Assembly (NCBI GenBank): GCA_946184215.1
Contig: CAMHER010000037.1
Coordinates: 1-13,420 of the forward strand
DNA from: an uncultured Clostridia bacterium
GTDB taxonomy: Bacteria > Bacillota > Clostridia > Oscillospirales > Oscillospiraceae
Direction: 5' to 3'
Length of the DNA: 13,420 bases
Part shown: positions 1 to 6,590 of the stretch, piece by piece
How positions within the stretch are numbered: the first letter of the stretch is position 1
Layout: each line of letters begins with the position of its first letter
Notes under the pieces: generated by a model
Told to the model about the DNA's origin: nothing
What the model saw: the letters and a program-made list of their open reading frames with translations, nothing else
Databases searched by the model: none
Program-made: the position numbers and the translations under genes

Positions 1-632
1 AGCACCGTGCCGCGAAAGTGAAGGATGTAATCCTCCAGCCACTCGGTGGCGTGGAGGTCGAGATGGTTCGTCGGCTCGTCGAGGAGGAGAATATCCGTGT
101 CCTCCAAAATGAGCCTTGCCAAATTGACGCGCGTCCGCTCGCCGCCGGAGAGCGTGTCGAAGGGCTGTGTGCGCATGGCGGGCGTGATGGCAAGGCCGTT
201 GGCCACGCGATTTCGTTCACTGTCCATCTCATAGCCGCCGCGGCGGCGGAACTCGTCGGAAAGCCGGTCATACTCCTGCAGCAGCGCCGGGGAGCTGTCC
301 CGCTCCATCTGCAGGGCAAGCTCCTCCAGGCGTGCGGAGATGGCGTAGAGCTGCCGGTGCGCGTCGCGCAGCACGTCCTCGGCCGTCCAGCCCTCCGGAA
401 AAACCGGGATCTGGGAGATCAGACCGATGCGCTTGCCCGGCGCGACGGCGGCCACGCCCTCGTCGGGCCGCTCTTCGCCGCAGAGGATGCGGAAGAGCGT
501 CGTCTTGCCGCAGCCGTTGGGGCCCAGGATACCGATATGCTCGCCGGAATTGACCGTGAAGGACAGCCCGTCGAGTATTTTTTTGCCGACCTCAAAGGAT
601 TTTTCAAGGTCCTGTACCGTGATGTCGATCAT
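1..632 (-). CDS. ABC-F family ATPase, N-terminal part (runs off the left edge)
   Basis: This is the first 210 codons of a soluble ABC ATPase without membrane segments. Visible motifs are Walker A GPNGCGKT (residues 37-44), the LSGGE signature (161-165) and Walker B ILLLDEP followed by TNHLD (181-191). The TNHLD after Walker B and the region between Walker A and the signature match the first nucleotide-binding domain of ABC-F proteins. Family members act in the cytosol, many on the ribosome (EttA type or antibiotic-resistance type). The second ATPase domain and the inter-domain linker, which would separate housekeeping from resistance types, lie outside the window. The ATG at 632 has AAGGA about 7 nt upstream, overlapping the stop codon of the PBP gene. 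The genes are only 10 nt apart, so it is probably cotranscribed with the cell-wall pair. Its role in that operon is unknown. Confidence 0.93.
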   Translation of the reverse strand, partial: MIDITVQDLEKSFEVGKKILDGLSFTVNSGEHIGILGPNGCGKTTLFRILCGEERPDEGVAAVAPGKRIGLISQIPVFPEGWTAEDVLRDAHRQLYAISARLEELALQMERDSSPALLQEYDRLSDEFRRRGGYEMDSERNRVANGLAITPAMRTQPFDTLSGGERTRVNLARLILEDTDILLLDEPTNHLDLHATEWLEDYILHFRGTV

Positions 633-642
633 AGATTATTCC

Positions 643-1953
643 TTACCGTCCGTCTGCGGCGATGGCTGCGCGCAGGATCGCGGCAGCTGCCGGCCCTGCG
701 TTCTGCAGGCCCGCGCCGCCATGCTCAATGAAAACGACAAAAGCATAGGGATGTGCCGCGTCATCCAGAAAGCCGGTGAACCAGGCGTGCGGCGCGCCGT
801 CGCCCACCTCGGCCGTGCCGGTCTTGGCGCACAGGCCGTACAGCCCCGGGAAATTTGTCTGGGGGGAGTATGAGGCGGCGACGTTGTAGCTCATCATTTC
901 CTTCAGCTTGCGCGCGGTGCTCTCCTCCACAAGACGCGTGGTCTCGGGCGGCTCCTCCGTCAGGATCAGCCGCGGCGTACAGAGAAGGCCGTCGTTCGCG
1001 ATGGCGGCGACATAGCGCAGCATGGCAAAGGGCGTGATGAGGTCGGTGGACTGACCGATGCCGGACCAGGCCAGCTCCGGATCACCGGCGTATTCCGTGC
1101 GGTAGCTGCCGGGGACGCTGTACAGACCGTCCAGCTCAAGCGGTTCGAGAAAACCGTAGTCCCTGACATGCCGATAGAGACTGTTATAGCCCGCCGCCAC
1201 GGCGATCTGGGCAAAGGCGCTGTTGCAGGAATTGGCAAGGGCCTGCTCAATACCCTGCGCGCCGTGGACGCCGGTGCAGTGGATGTCCACCGTGCCGATC
1301 GTGTATTCTCCCTCACAGGAAAACTGGCGGCCGAAGATCCCGGGCACGTCCTCAATGGCCGCCGCGGTCGTCACCAGCTTGAAGATCGAGCCGGGGGGAA
1401 AGGCGGCGGAGAGACAGCGGTTGATAAAGGCGGTGTCGGCCACGGCCGCCTCGCCGTTGATGGGATCCACCGAGGGAAGGCTGACCATGGCCAGCACCTC
1501 GCCGGTCTTGTAGTTCATCAGCATGGCAGCGCCGCGGCGGTTATAGCCGATGGCATTCCAGGCCGCGCGGCAGAGAGAAGCGTCAATGGTAAGGGTAAAC
1601 TGCTTCGGCTCCTTTTTCGTCGTGCCGGAGAGCAGCGAGTACTCCTGCATGCTGCCCCAGTAGGCGCTAAGCGCCCCGGTGCCGGTGCGGTTCCAGTAAT
1701 CGCCCGTCACGTGATAACAGGCCACGCGCGTCTCCGCGTCGTCGGCAAAGGCGCTTTTGGTGGCGTCAAAGGAGGCCAGCACCACGCCGTTGCGATCCCG
1801 CAGCTCACCGCCCGCGCCCGCGTTGGCCCGGGCAAAGTAGAGCGCCCAGTCGCTGCCCTCGTCGATATAGCGCAGAACAAAGGCTGTCATGCCGAAGATG
1901 ATCGCCGCGGAGAGCAGCAGCACCGCCAGCGCGCGCCTTGTGATTTTTTTCAT
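643..1953 (-). CDS. Class B penicillin-binding protein (peptidoglycan D,D-transpeptidase)
   Basis: This 436-residue protein has one N-terminal membrane anchor (about residues 7-29), a short linker region and a transpeptidase domain from about residue 118 to the end. The serine-acyltransferase motifs are complete: SIFK with catalytic S189 and K192, SCN (242-244) and KTG (377-379). It would crosslink peptidoglycan stem peptides outside the membrane. At 436 residues it is shorter than typical PBP2 or FtsI proteins (about 550-700) and has little of the usual dimerisation domain. In size and gene pairing it resembles the PbpA encoded beside RodA in actinobacteria. The ATG at 1953 is chosen over upstream in-frame starts because it gives the lysine-rich signal anchor, has AAGGGGGG about 10 nt upstream, and overlaps the stop of the FtsW/RodA gene as ATGA. 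The two are therefore probably translated together and act as a pair. Exact physiological subtype (division, elongation or sporulation) is not determined. Confidence 0.93.
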   Translation of the reverse strand: MKKITRRALAVLLLSAAIIFGMTAFVLRYIDEGSDWALYFARANAGAGGELRDRNGVVLASFDATKSAFADDAETRVACYHVTGDYWNRTGTGALSAYWGSMQEYSLLSGTTKKEPKQFTLTIDASLCRAAWNAIGYNRRGAAMLMNYKTGEVLAMVSLPSVDPINGEAAVADTAFINRCLSAAFPPGSIFKLVTTAAAIEDVPGIFGRQFSCEGEYTIGTVDIHCTGVHGAQGIEQALANSCNSAFAQIAVAAGYNSLYRHVRDYGFLEPLELDGLYSVPGSYRTEYAGDPELAWSGIGQSTDLITPFAMLRYVAAIANDGLLCTPRLILTEEPPETTRLVEESTARKLKEMMSYNVAASYSPQTNFPGLYGLCAKTGTAEVGDGAPHAWFTGFLDDAAHPYAFVVFIEHGGAGLQNAGPAAAAILRAAIAADGR

Positions 1954-3674
1954 GTGCCGCGGCCCCCCTTCCGTTTTCGGGCTGCAGCGGCGTTTTTCTC
2001 CTGCAGCCTGCGCTCGGAGGGAAAAAGCTCTGCGGAGGGGCGGACGACAAAGCTGCCGCCGCGCCGCGTGTCGGCCCCCTTGATAAAGGCCATCAGCATC
2101 CAGCAGCTGAGCAGCGAGGTCCCGCCGCGCGAGACAAAGGGGAAGGTCACGCCCGTAAAGGGCAGCAGATCGAGCGAGCCGAACACGTTCAGCGCCATCT
2201 GCGCCATCAGCATGCTGACGGCGGCACAGGCCGCGATCGCATAATAGGACGAGCGGCCCCGCCGCGCTGTGCGCACGGCGAAGAAGCTCAGCGTCAGCAC
2301 GGCCAGCACCATGCACAGCGCGATGATCAGCCCCTGCTCTTCGCAGATTACGGCAAAGACCATGTCGGTGTCGGCCGCGACAATCTCCGTCAGCCATCCG
2401 CCGCCCGCGCCCTTGCCGAACAATCCGCCGCCCGCTGCGGCGCCGAGCGCGCGCGTCTGCTGATAGCCCGCGCCGTAGACGTCCTCCCATACATGGCCCC
2501 AGGTGGCAAAGCGGCGGGCGATATAGGGCTTGATGCTCACGGCGAGAAAGCCGGCCATCGCCGCGCCGGAGACGGCCAGGAACACCGTGGCGATCGAGCC
2601 GGAGCGCAGAAAAGAGATCACGAGGAAGCAGATGAAAAACACCAGAGCAGTTCCAAAGTCACCGATCAGCGCCAGGGCGCCGACACAGACGGCGGAAAAG
2701 ACGATAAAGACAAACAGGTTGCGCCGACGATAGAGCTTGTCCATCGCCGCGGCGCCCACGTAGACATAGCCGACCTTGACCAGCTCCGAGGGCTGGAAGG
2801 AAAAGCCCGCCACGGAAAGCCAGCTTTTCGCGCCGTTGAGCGTGTCGCTTGTGGCAAGGTTCAGCCCCAGCAGGGCCACGGCGCACACCGCCGCGGCGAT
2901 ACGCGCTGCTTCGGTGCGCCTCAGGTCGCGCAGCCACAGCCCCAGCAGCAAAAACAGCACAAAGGCAAGCAGGATCAGCACGGTTTGCTTGAACATATCC
3001 TGCGGCGCGGCCGATGCCGTGACCGACACGCCGAGGGATGTGAGATAAAAGGCAATCGTCTCCACCTCAAAGCCGCTGCGGCCGATCAGACGCATGGCGT
3101 AATAGCAGAACCACTCCAGCAGGATCAGCACCGCAAAGCCCAGCGCGATCGACATGGTCTGCGCGCGCGGGGCGGTACACAGATGCTGGAGGAGCAGCAA
3201 AAGCTCAAAGAGCGTCAGCTCAAAAAGCGTCAGCGCCGGCGATACCTTTCTGCCCGCCGAGGTGCGCTGCTGATCGAGGGCATCGCGCCGCGCCTCGCTC
3301 ATGTCCTGCAGATGCAGAGACGTATTCCCCAGACGGATCGCGTCGCCGGGCAATACTTCAGCGCCGTTTGCGTCCACGTTCTCTCCGTTGACGCTGACCC
3401 CTCCGCGGGAAAACACATCGTAGAGCATCCAGGTCCCATTGTCACGCCGCTTCAGAACGGCATGGATGCGCTCAATGCCCTCCCGGTCGATGCGGATGTC
3501 CGCCGTGCGGGAGCGGCCGATCAGGTTTTCCCAGTGCGTGACGGGAACGCTCTCCCGCCCGAAGCGCACACTGGCCCAGGTCTCGGGTTCATAACGGTCA
3601 GAGAGCATCGAACGGATACAGCGCAGCATGATCATAAGCGAGAGAACGATCAGCGCATATTTGGAAACCGTCAT
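1950..3674 (-). CDS. FHA-domain-fused FtsW/RodA/SpoVE-family peptidoglycan glycosyltransferase
   Basis: This 574-residue protein has three parts. A hydrophobic segment (about 6-17) is followed by an FHA-like domain (about 34-122) and then a polytopic FtsW/RodA module (about 145-530) with a basic tail. SEDS-family landmarks are GAKSWL (281-286), FQPSEL (293-298), IGDFGTAL with D339 at the expected catalytic aspartate, TDMVFAVICEEQG, and TGVTFPFVSRGGTS near the C-terminus. SEDS proteins polymerise lipid II in the membrane with a class B PBP partner, here the overlapping next gene. FHA landmarks are GR (53-54), H71 and VNG (95-97), but the usual serine of the SxxH motif is E68. The start is uncertain. 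ATG 3674 has only a weak GGAAAA nearby, while a strong AAGGAGGG lies about 30 nt upstream. An in-frame CTG at about 3692 would be better spaced, and an in-frame TGA lies further upstream, so any extension is at most a few residues. Confidence 0.92.
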   Translation of the reverse strand: MTVSKYALIVLSLMIMLRCIRSMLSDRYEPETWASVRFGRESVPVTHWENLIGRSRTADIRIDREGIERIHAVLKRRDNGTWMLYDVFSRGGVSVNGENVDANGAEVLPGDAIRLGNTSLHLQDMSEARRDALDQQRTSAGRKVSPALTLFELTLFELLLLLQHLCTAPRAQTMSIALGFAVLILLEWFCYYAMRLIGRSGFEVETIAFYLTSLGVSVTASAAPQDMFKQTVLILLAFVLFLLLGLWLRDLRRTEAARIAAAVCAVALLGLNLATSDTLNGAKSWLSVAGFSFQPSELVKVGYVYVGAAAMDKLYRRRNLFVFIVFSAVCVGALALIGDFGTALVFFICFLVISFLRSGSIATVFLAVSGAAMAGFLAVSIKPYIARRFATWGHVWEDVYGAGYQQTRALGAAAGGGLFGKGAGGGWLTEIVAADTDMVFAVICEEQGLIIALCMVLAVLTLSFFAVRTARRGRSSYYAIAACAAVSMLMAQMALNVFGSLDLLPFTGVTFPFVSRGGTSLLSCWMLMAFIKGADTRRGGSFVVRPSAELFPSERRLQEKNAAAARKRKGGRGT

Positions 3675-3738
3675 GCCGTTTTCCAGAAGCAGTTCCGTAT
3701 TAAGCCCTCCTTTTCGCAGAAATCAAAATAACTTTATT

Positions 3739-3767
3739 ATTATACCACGAAAGAGCCCGCTTGACAA
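3739..3767 (-). promoter_or_regulatory. Sigma-A-type promoter for the FtsW/RodA-PBP-ABC-F unit
   Basis: Read on the minus strand, a TTGTCA -35 box (3767-3762) is followed by a 17-nt spacer and a perfect TATAAT -10 box (3744-3739). A transcript would begin near 3732, about 60 nt before the ATG, and includes an AAGGAGGG sequence at about 3714-3707. The placement just after the potassium-channel terminator supports an independent start of transcription for the cell-wall genes. Confidence 0.75.
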
Positions 3768-3793
3768 CAAAGCCCGACGACGCCTGCGCCGGA

Positions 3794-3830
3794 AAAAACC
3801 GCCGGACAGTTACACTGTCCGGCGGTTTTT
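3794..3830 (-). terminator. Intrinsic terminator at the end of the aro-potassium channel operon
   Basis: Two perfectly complementary 17-nt arms (3794-3810 and 3814-3830) surround a 3-nt loop. The arms hold a GC-rich core, CCGCCGGACAG, and end in A/T runs, so the minus-strand transcript finishes in a U-run (six Us). It lies about 25 nt after the stop of the potassium-channel gene. The arms are symmetrical, so it could terminate in both directions, but no plus-strand gene faces it. Confidence 0.92.
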
Positions 3831-3854
3831 CAGCTTACGTTGCATGATTTTATC

Positions 3855-5063
3855 TCAGCGGCTCGGGCCGGGATTGCGCTCCTTCGTATAAAGGATCACC
3901 ACGTCGCCCTCCATCAGGACGAGAGAACCGTGGGGAACCAGCATCGTGCCGCGGCGCCGCACCATGACGATATAGGTCTGGCGCGAAATGTCCAGATCGC
4001 GGATCGCGCTGCCGTTCCAGTCGTGGTTTTTGCGCAGCGTGATCTCCTTGAGATTGACCATCCGGTCGTCGCGCAGCGCCTCGGCGCAGAGAATGATCTT
4101 GTCGCCAGGCTTTAACACCACGTCGCCCCGGGGGACGACGGTGCTGCCCTCACGCCGGACGACCGCGATGATCAGCCCCCGCGGCAGCTGCAGATCCTTG
4201 ATGCACTTCCCGCTCCAGGCATCCTTGGCCGAAAGCTCTACCGTGACAAAATTCAGATCCTCCTCCTGCGCAAAGTCGCCGATGCGCTTGAAGCGGGAAT
4301 ACTGCTCGACAAAGCCGGCGGACAGGATACCGGTGGGGATGGCCACCATCAGCACGCCGAGAAAGGTGATCAGGATACTGATCGCCTTGCCCAGAGGCGT
4401 GATCGGGTAGATATCGCCATAGCCCACCGTCAGCAGCGTCGAGACGGCCCACCAGATGCCGGAGAAGGCGTTGCGGAACACGTCCGGCTGGGCGTCGTGC
4501 TCGACGGAATACATGCACAGGCTGGAGGCCATCATCAGCACGCCGATGATGAAAACCGACGAGAGCAGCTGCTGCTTCTTGCCGACGATGACCTCGGTGA
4601 TGACGTTGAGGGAATCGTAGTAGGCGTTGATACGGAACAGACGGAAGATCCGTACGATGCGGAACAGACGGAACACCGCGGCGCCGGCGGGGAAGAAAAC
4701 GGGCAGATAGTAGGGCAGAAACGAGAGCAGATCAACGATCCCGTCAAAGGAGAGCATATAGCGCCGCAGCGAGTGCAGCTCGTCAAGGTCCGGATAGAGA
4801 TTGTTGGCCGTAAAGAGGCGCAGAACATAATCCACGGCAAAGAAGAACACCGTGACAGCCTCCACCCGGGCGAGCAGCGGACCGTGGACTGCGCGGACAT
4901 TGTCAAAGGTCACGGCAAAGGCCGCGACCAGATTGACAAGCAGCGCCAGGGTGCTGACGATATCATAGCTCTGGTTGATCGGGTCGTCCACAACACCGAC
5001 CGAGACCATCCTGAAGATCCGCTGGCGCAGGAGCGTGATGCGCTTTTTGCTCGCTTCCTTCAT
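3855..5063 (-). CDS. Voltage-sensor-type potassium channel with two C-terminal RCK_C-like domains
   Basis: This 402-residue ion channel has six membrane segments in its N-terminal 255 residues. The S4-like segment carries arginines at every third position (R132, R135, R138, R141, R144), the voltage-sensor pattern of Kv channels. The pore loop contains the potassium selectivity filter TVGYGD (212-217). After the last helix come two similar soluble segments (about 270-328 and 338-394). Each has the pattern of TrkA_C/RCK_C domains, for example PRGDVVLKPGDKIIL and PHGSLVLMEGDVVIL. No Rossmann-like RCK_N domain with a GxGxxG motif is visible. The protein would conduct potassium through the cytoplasmic membrane, and the RCK_C pair may bind a small ligand. 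The gene starts 28 nt after aroE-aroK with no terminator between them, so it appears to be the last gene of the aromatic operon. The ribosome site GAAAGG about 10 nt upstream of the ATG is modest. Confidence 0.93.
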   Translation of the reverse strand: MKEASKKRITLLRQRIFRMVSVGVVDDPINQSYDIVSTLALLVNLVAAFAVTFDNVRAVHGPLLARVEAVTVFFFAVDYVLRLFTANNLYPDLDELHSLRRYMLSFDGIVDLLSFLPYYLPVFFPAGAAVFRLFRIVRIFRLFRINAYYDSLNVITEVIVGKKQQLLSSVFIIGVLMMASSLCMYSVEHDAQPDVFRNAFSGIWWAVSTLLTVGYGDIYPITPLGKAISILITFLGVLMVAIPTGILSAGFVEQYSRFKRIGDFAQEEDLNFVTVELSAKDAWSGKCIKDLQLPRGLIIAVVRREGSTVVPRGDVVLKPGDKIILCAEALRDDRMVNLKEITLRKNHDWNGSAIRDLDISRQTYIVMVRRRGTMLVPHGSLVLMEGDVVILYTKERNPGPSR

Positions 5064-5091
5064 ATCACAGCTGCCTTTCTTTTTTCTCTAA

Positions 5092-6318
5092 TCATTCCCG
5101 CAAAAGCGAAAGGATCGCCTCCGCCGTATCCTCCGGCGCGGCGTCGTTGGATACGGTATAGTCGGCAAAGCGCGCGTAGAGCGGCGCGCGGCGTGCATAG
5201 AGTTCATTCAGATCGCTGCGCAGAGAAATCGGACGGCCGTCGCGGGGCAGCTTTGCCGTCTCCCGCTGCAGCCATACGATCACGCCGTTCTGATGCAGCA
5301 GGGGATAGTTGCCCTCCTGCGTGACGCAGCCGCCGCCGGTGGAGATCACCGTGCCGGAGGCAGCACCGAGCCGACGGAGCGTTTCCGTTTCGCGCCTGCG
5401 AAAATCCGCTTCCCCGAAACGCGCGAAAATCTCCGGGATCGTGAGGGAGGCTTCGCGTTCGACCTCGCTGTCAGCCTCGCACAGCTCACGGCCCAGCCTT
5501 TCGGCAAGCAGTCTGCCGACCGTGCTCTTGCCGCAGCCCGGCATGCCGACGAGGACAATATTCTGCGTGTCGAAAGCAAGGAGCCTTTCAATGCGGTCGA
5601 TCTCGCCGTCCGGAATCGGCCTGCCGAGAAACTGCTCGGCCGAGCGCTTGGCCTGCGCCACCAGCATATACAGCCCGTTGGAGCAGGGGAGACCGAGGCT
5701 CTCCGCCTCCAGCAGCAGCGCGGTACGCGCGGGGTTGTACACCACGTCCGCCACGGCTTCACAGCGCGTAAACGGCGCGAGGGAACAGACCGCCTCGCCG
5801 TTGTGCGGATACATGCCCACAGGCGTGGCGTTGACAAGAAGCTCGGCGTCATAGTGACGCGAGAGGTTTTCGTAATTGTTCTCCCCATGGCGGGAGACCA
5901 CGGTAAGCGATCCGATGCCCAGCTCCTCCAGCACGGCGCAGGCCATGACGGAAGCACCGCCGCTGCCGAAAACAAGCGCCTTTTTCCCCGCGGGGTCAAC
6001 GCCGAGACGGCGCAGCAGCAGCCGAAAGCCGAAAGCGTCGGTGTTGTCGCCGAAGAGGCTGCCGTCCTTGCGGCGGAGAAGCGTGTTTACGCTGCCGATC
6101 CGGCGGGCCGTATCGGAGAGCTCGTCGCACCAGGGCAGAACGGCCTTCTTGTAGGGGATCGTGACGTTCAAACCGTCCCAGACGCCGTTTCGGATAAAGT
6201 CCTCCAGCTCATCGGGAGACTTTTCGTACAGGCGGTATTCATAATCCGCCAGCTGCGCGTGAATATAGGGCGAATAGCTGTGGCCCAGCTTTTCACCGAC
6301 GAGGCCGCATTTTTTCAT
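5092..6318 (-). CDS. aroE-aroK: Bifunctional shikimate dehydrogenase / shikimate kinase (AroE-AroK fusion)
   Basis: This 408-residue cytosolic protein joins two shikimate-pathway enzymes. Residues 1 to about 248 are AroE (3-dehydroshikimate + NADPH to shikimate). They contain the SYSP substrate motif (14-17), NVTIPYK with catalytic K57, GDNTD with D94, and a GSGGAS nucleotide loop (118-123). Residues about 252-408 are AroK (shikimate + ATP to shikimate 3-phosphate). They have Walker A GMPGCGKST (258-266), D283 in the shikimate-binding position, FR (306-307), TGGG (327-330) and a LID arginine in RDGRPI. The first aspartate of the usual kinase DxD is E281. No stop or frameshift separates the halves. 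The ATG at 6318 overlaps the chorismate mutase stop as ATGA and has GGAG 8 nt upstream. The order of activities places steps 4 and 5 in one polypeptide. Confidence 0.96.
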   Translation of the reverse strand: MKKCGLVGEKLGHSYSPYIHAQLADYEYRLYEKSPDELEDFIRNGVWDGLNVTIPYKKAVLPWCDELSDTARRIGSVNTLLRRKDGSLFGDNTDAFGFRLLLRRLGVDPAGKKALVFGSGGASVMACAVLEELGIGSLTVVSRHGENNYENLSRHYDAELLVNATPVGMYPHNGEAVCSLAPFTRCEAVADVVYNPARTALLLEAESLGLPCSNGLYMLVAQAKRSAEQFLGRPIPDGEIDRIERLLAFDTQNIVLVGMPGCGKSTVGRLLAERLGRELCEADSEVEREASLTIPEIFARFGEADFRRRETETLRRLGAASGTVISTGGGCVTQEGNYPLLHQNGVIVWLQRETAKLPRDGRPISLRSDLNELYARRAPLYARFADYTVSNDAAPEDTAEAILSLLRE

Positions 6319-6590
6319 TTCTTTTTCTCCATGCGCCTGACCTGACGCGCGCGGCTGAGCGCCATGAGTTTTTCAAACAGCTCCGCGGCGTCGTCGGCAA
6401 GGTCGATCTCGCACTGCGCGCGCACGGAGGAGAGCTTTTCCTTTTCACGGGAGGCGTCCGGCACGCCAAGGCCGTGCGCCGCCTTGTAATCCGCCACCTC
6501 GTCGCAGACGGCCATGCGCCTGGCAAAGAGAGCGACGATCTCGCGGTCAATGCCATCCAGCTCGTCGCGCAGGGTCTGAAGATCTCTCAT
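6315..6590 (-). CDS. Chorismate mutase, AroQ type, monofunctional
   Basis: This 91-residue all-helical protein would convert chorismate to prephenate, the entry to phenylalanine and tyrosine. Aligned by eye with the E. coli P-protein mutase domain, the active-site residues are present: R8, R24, K36, D45, R48 with E49, and Q83. The length is that of a stand-alone AroQ domain. No prephenate dehydratase or dehydrogenase is fused to it. The ATG at 6590 overlaps the aroC stop as ATGA. GGGAGG lies about 11 nt upstream inside the aroC 3' end, and a longer in-frame start at 6629 would only add arginine-rich sequence translated from aroC. Gene names for such proteins vary (aroH, aroQ, pheA), so none is assigned. 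Its position among aro genes fits the assignment well. Confidence 0.93.
   Translation of the reverse strand: MRDLQTLRDELDGIDREIVALFARRMAVCDEVADYKAAHGLGVPDASREKEKLSSVRAQCEIDLADDAAELFEKLMALSRARQVRRMEKKK

Noticed and set aside
1168..2244. A plus-strand open frame of 358 codons opposite the PBP gene
   Set aside because: It runs antisense to the catalytic motifs of the PBP and into the FtsW/RodA gene, with no domain of its own.
1954..2490. N-terminal extension of the PBP frame by 179 codons
   Set aside because: This stretch is the FtsW/RodA C-terminus read in another frame. It is arginine-rich and has no homology-like features, whereas the ATG at 1953 gives a normal signal anchor.
2493..3731. 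A plus-strand open frame of 412 codons opposite the FtsW/RodA gene
   Set aside because: The translation is rich in Q, R, H and D with no recognisable domain. The opposite strand has clear SEDS and FHA motifs and a promoter.
3761..3766. A perfect TTGACA on the plus strand
   Set aside because: No -10 box follows at 16-18 nt on that strand and no plus-strand gene lies downstream. It largely overlaps the minus-strand -35 box by chance symmetry.
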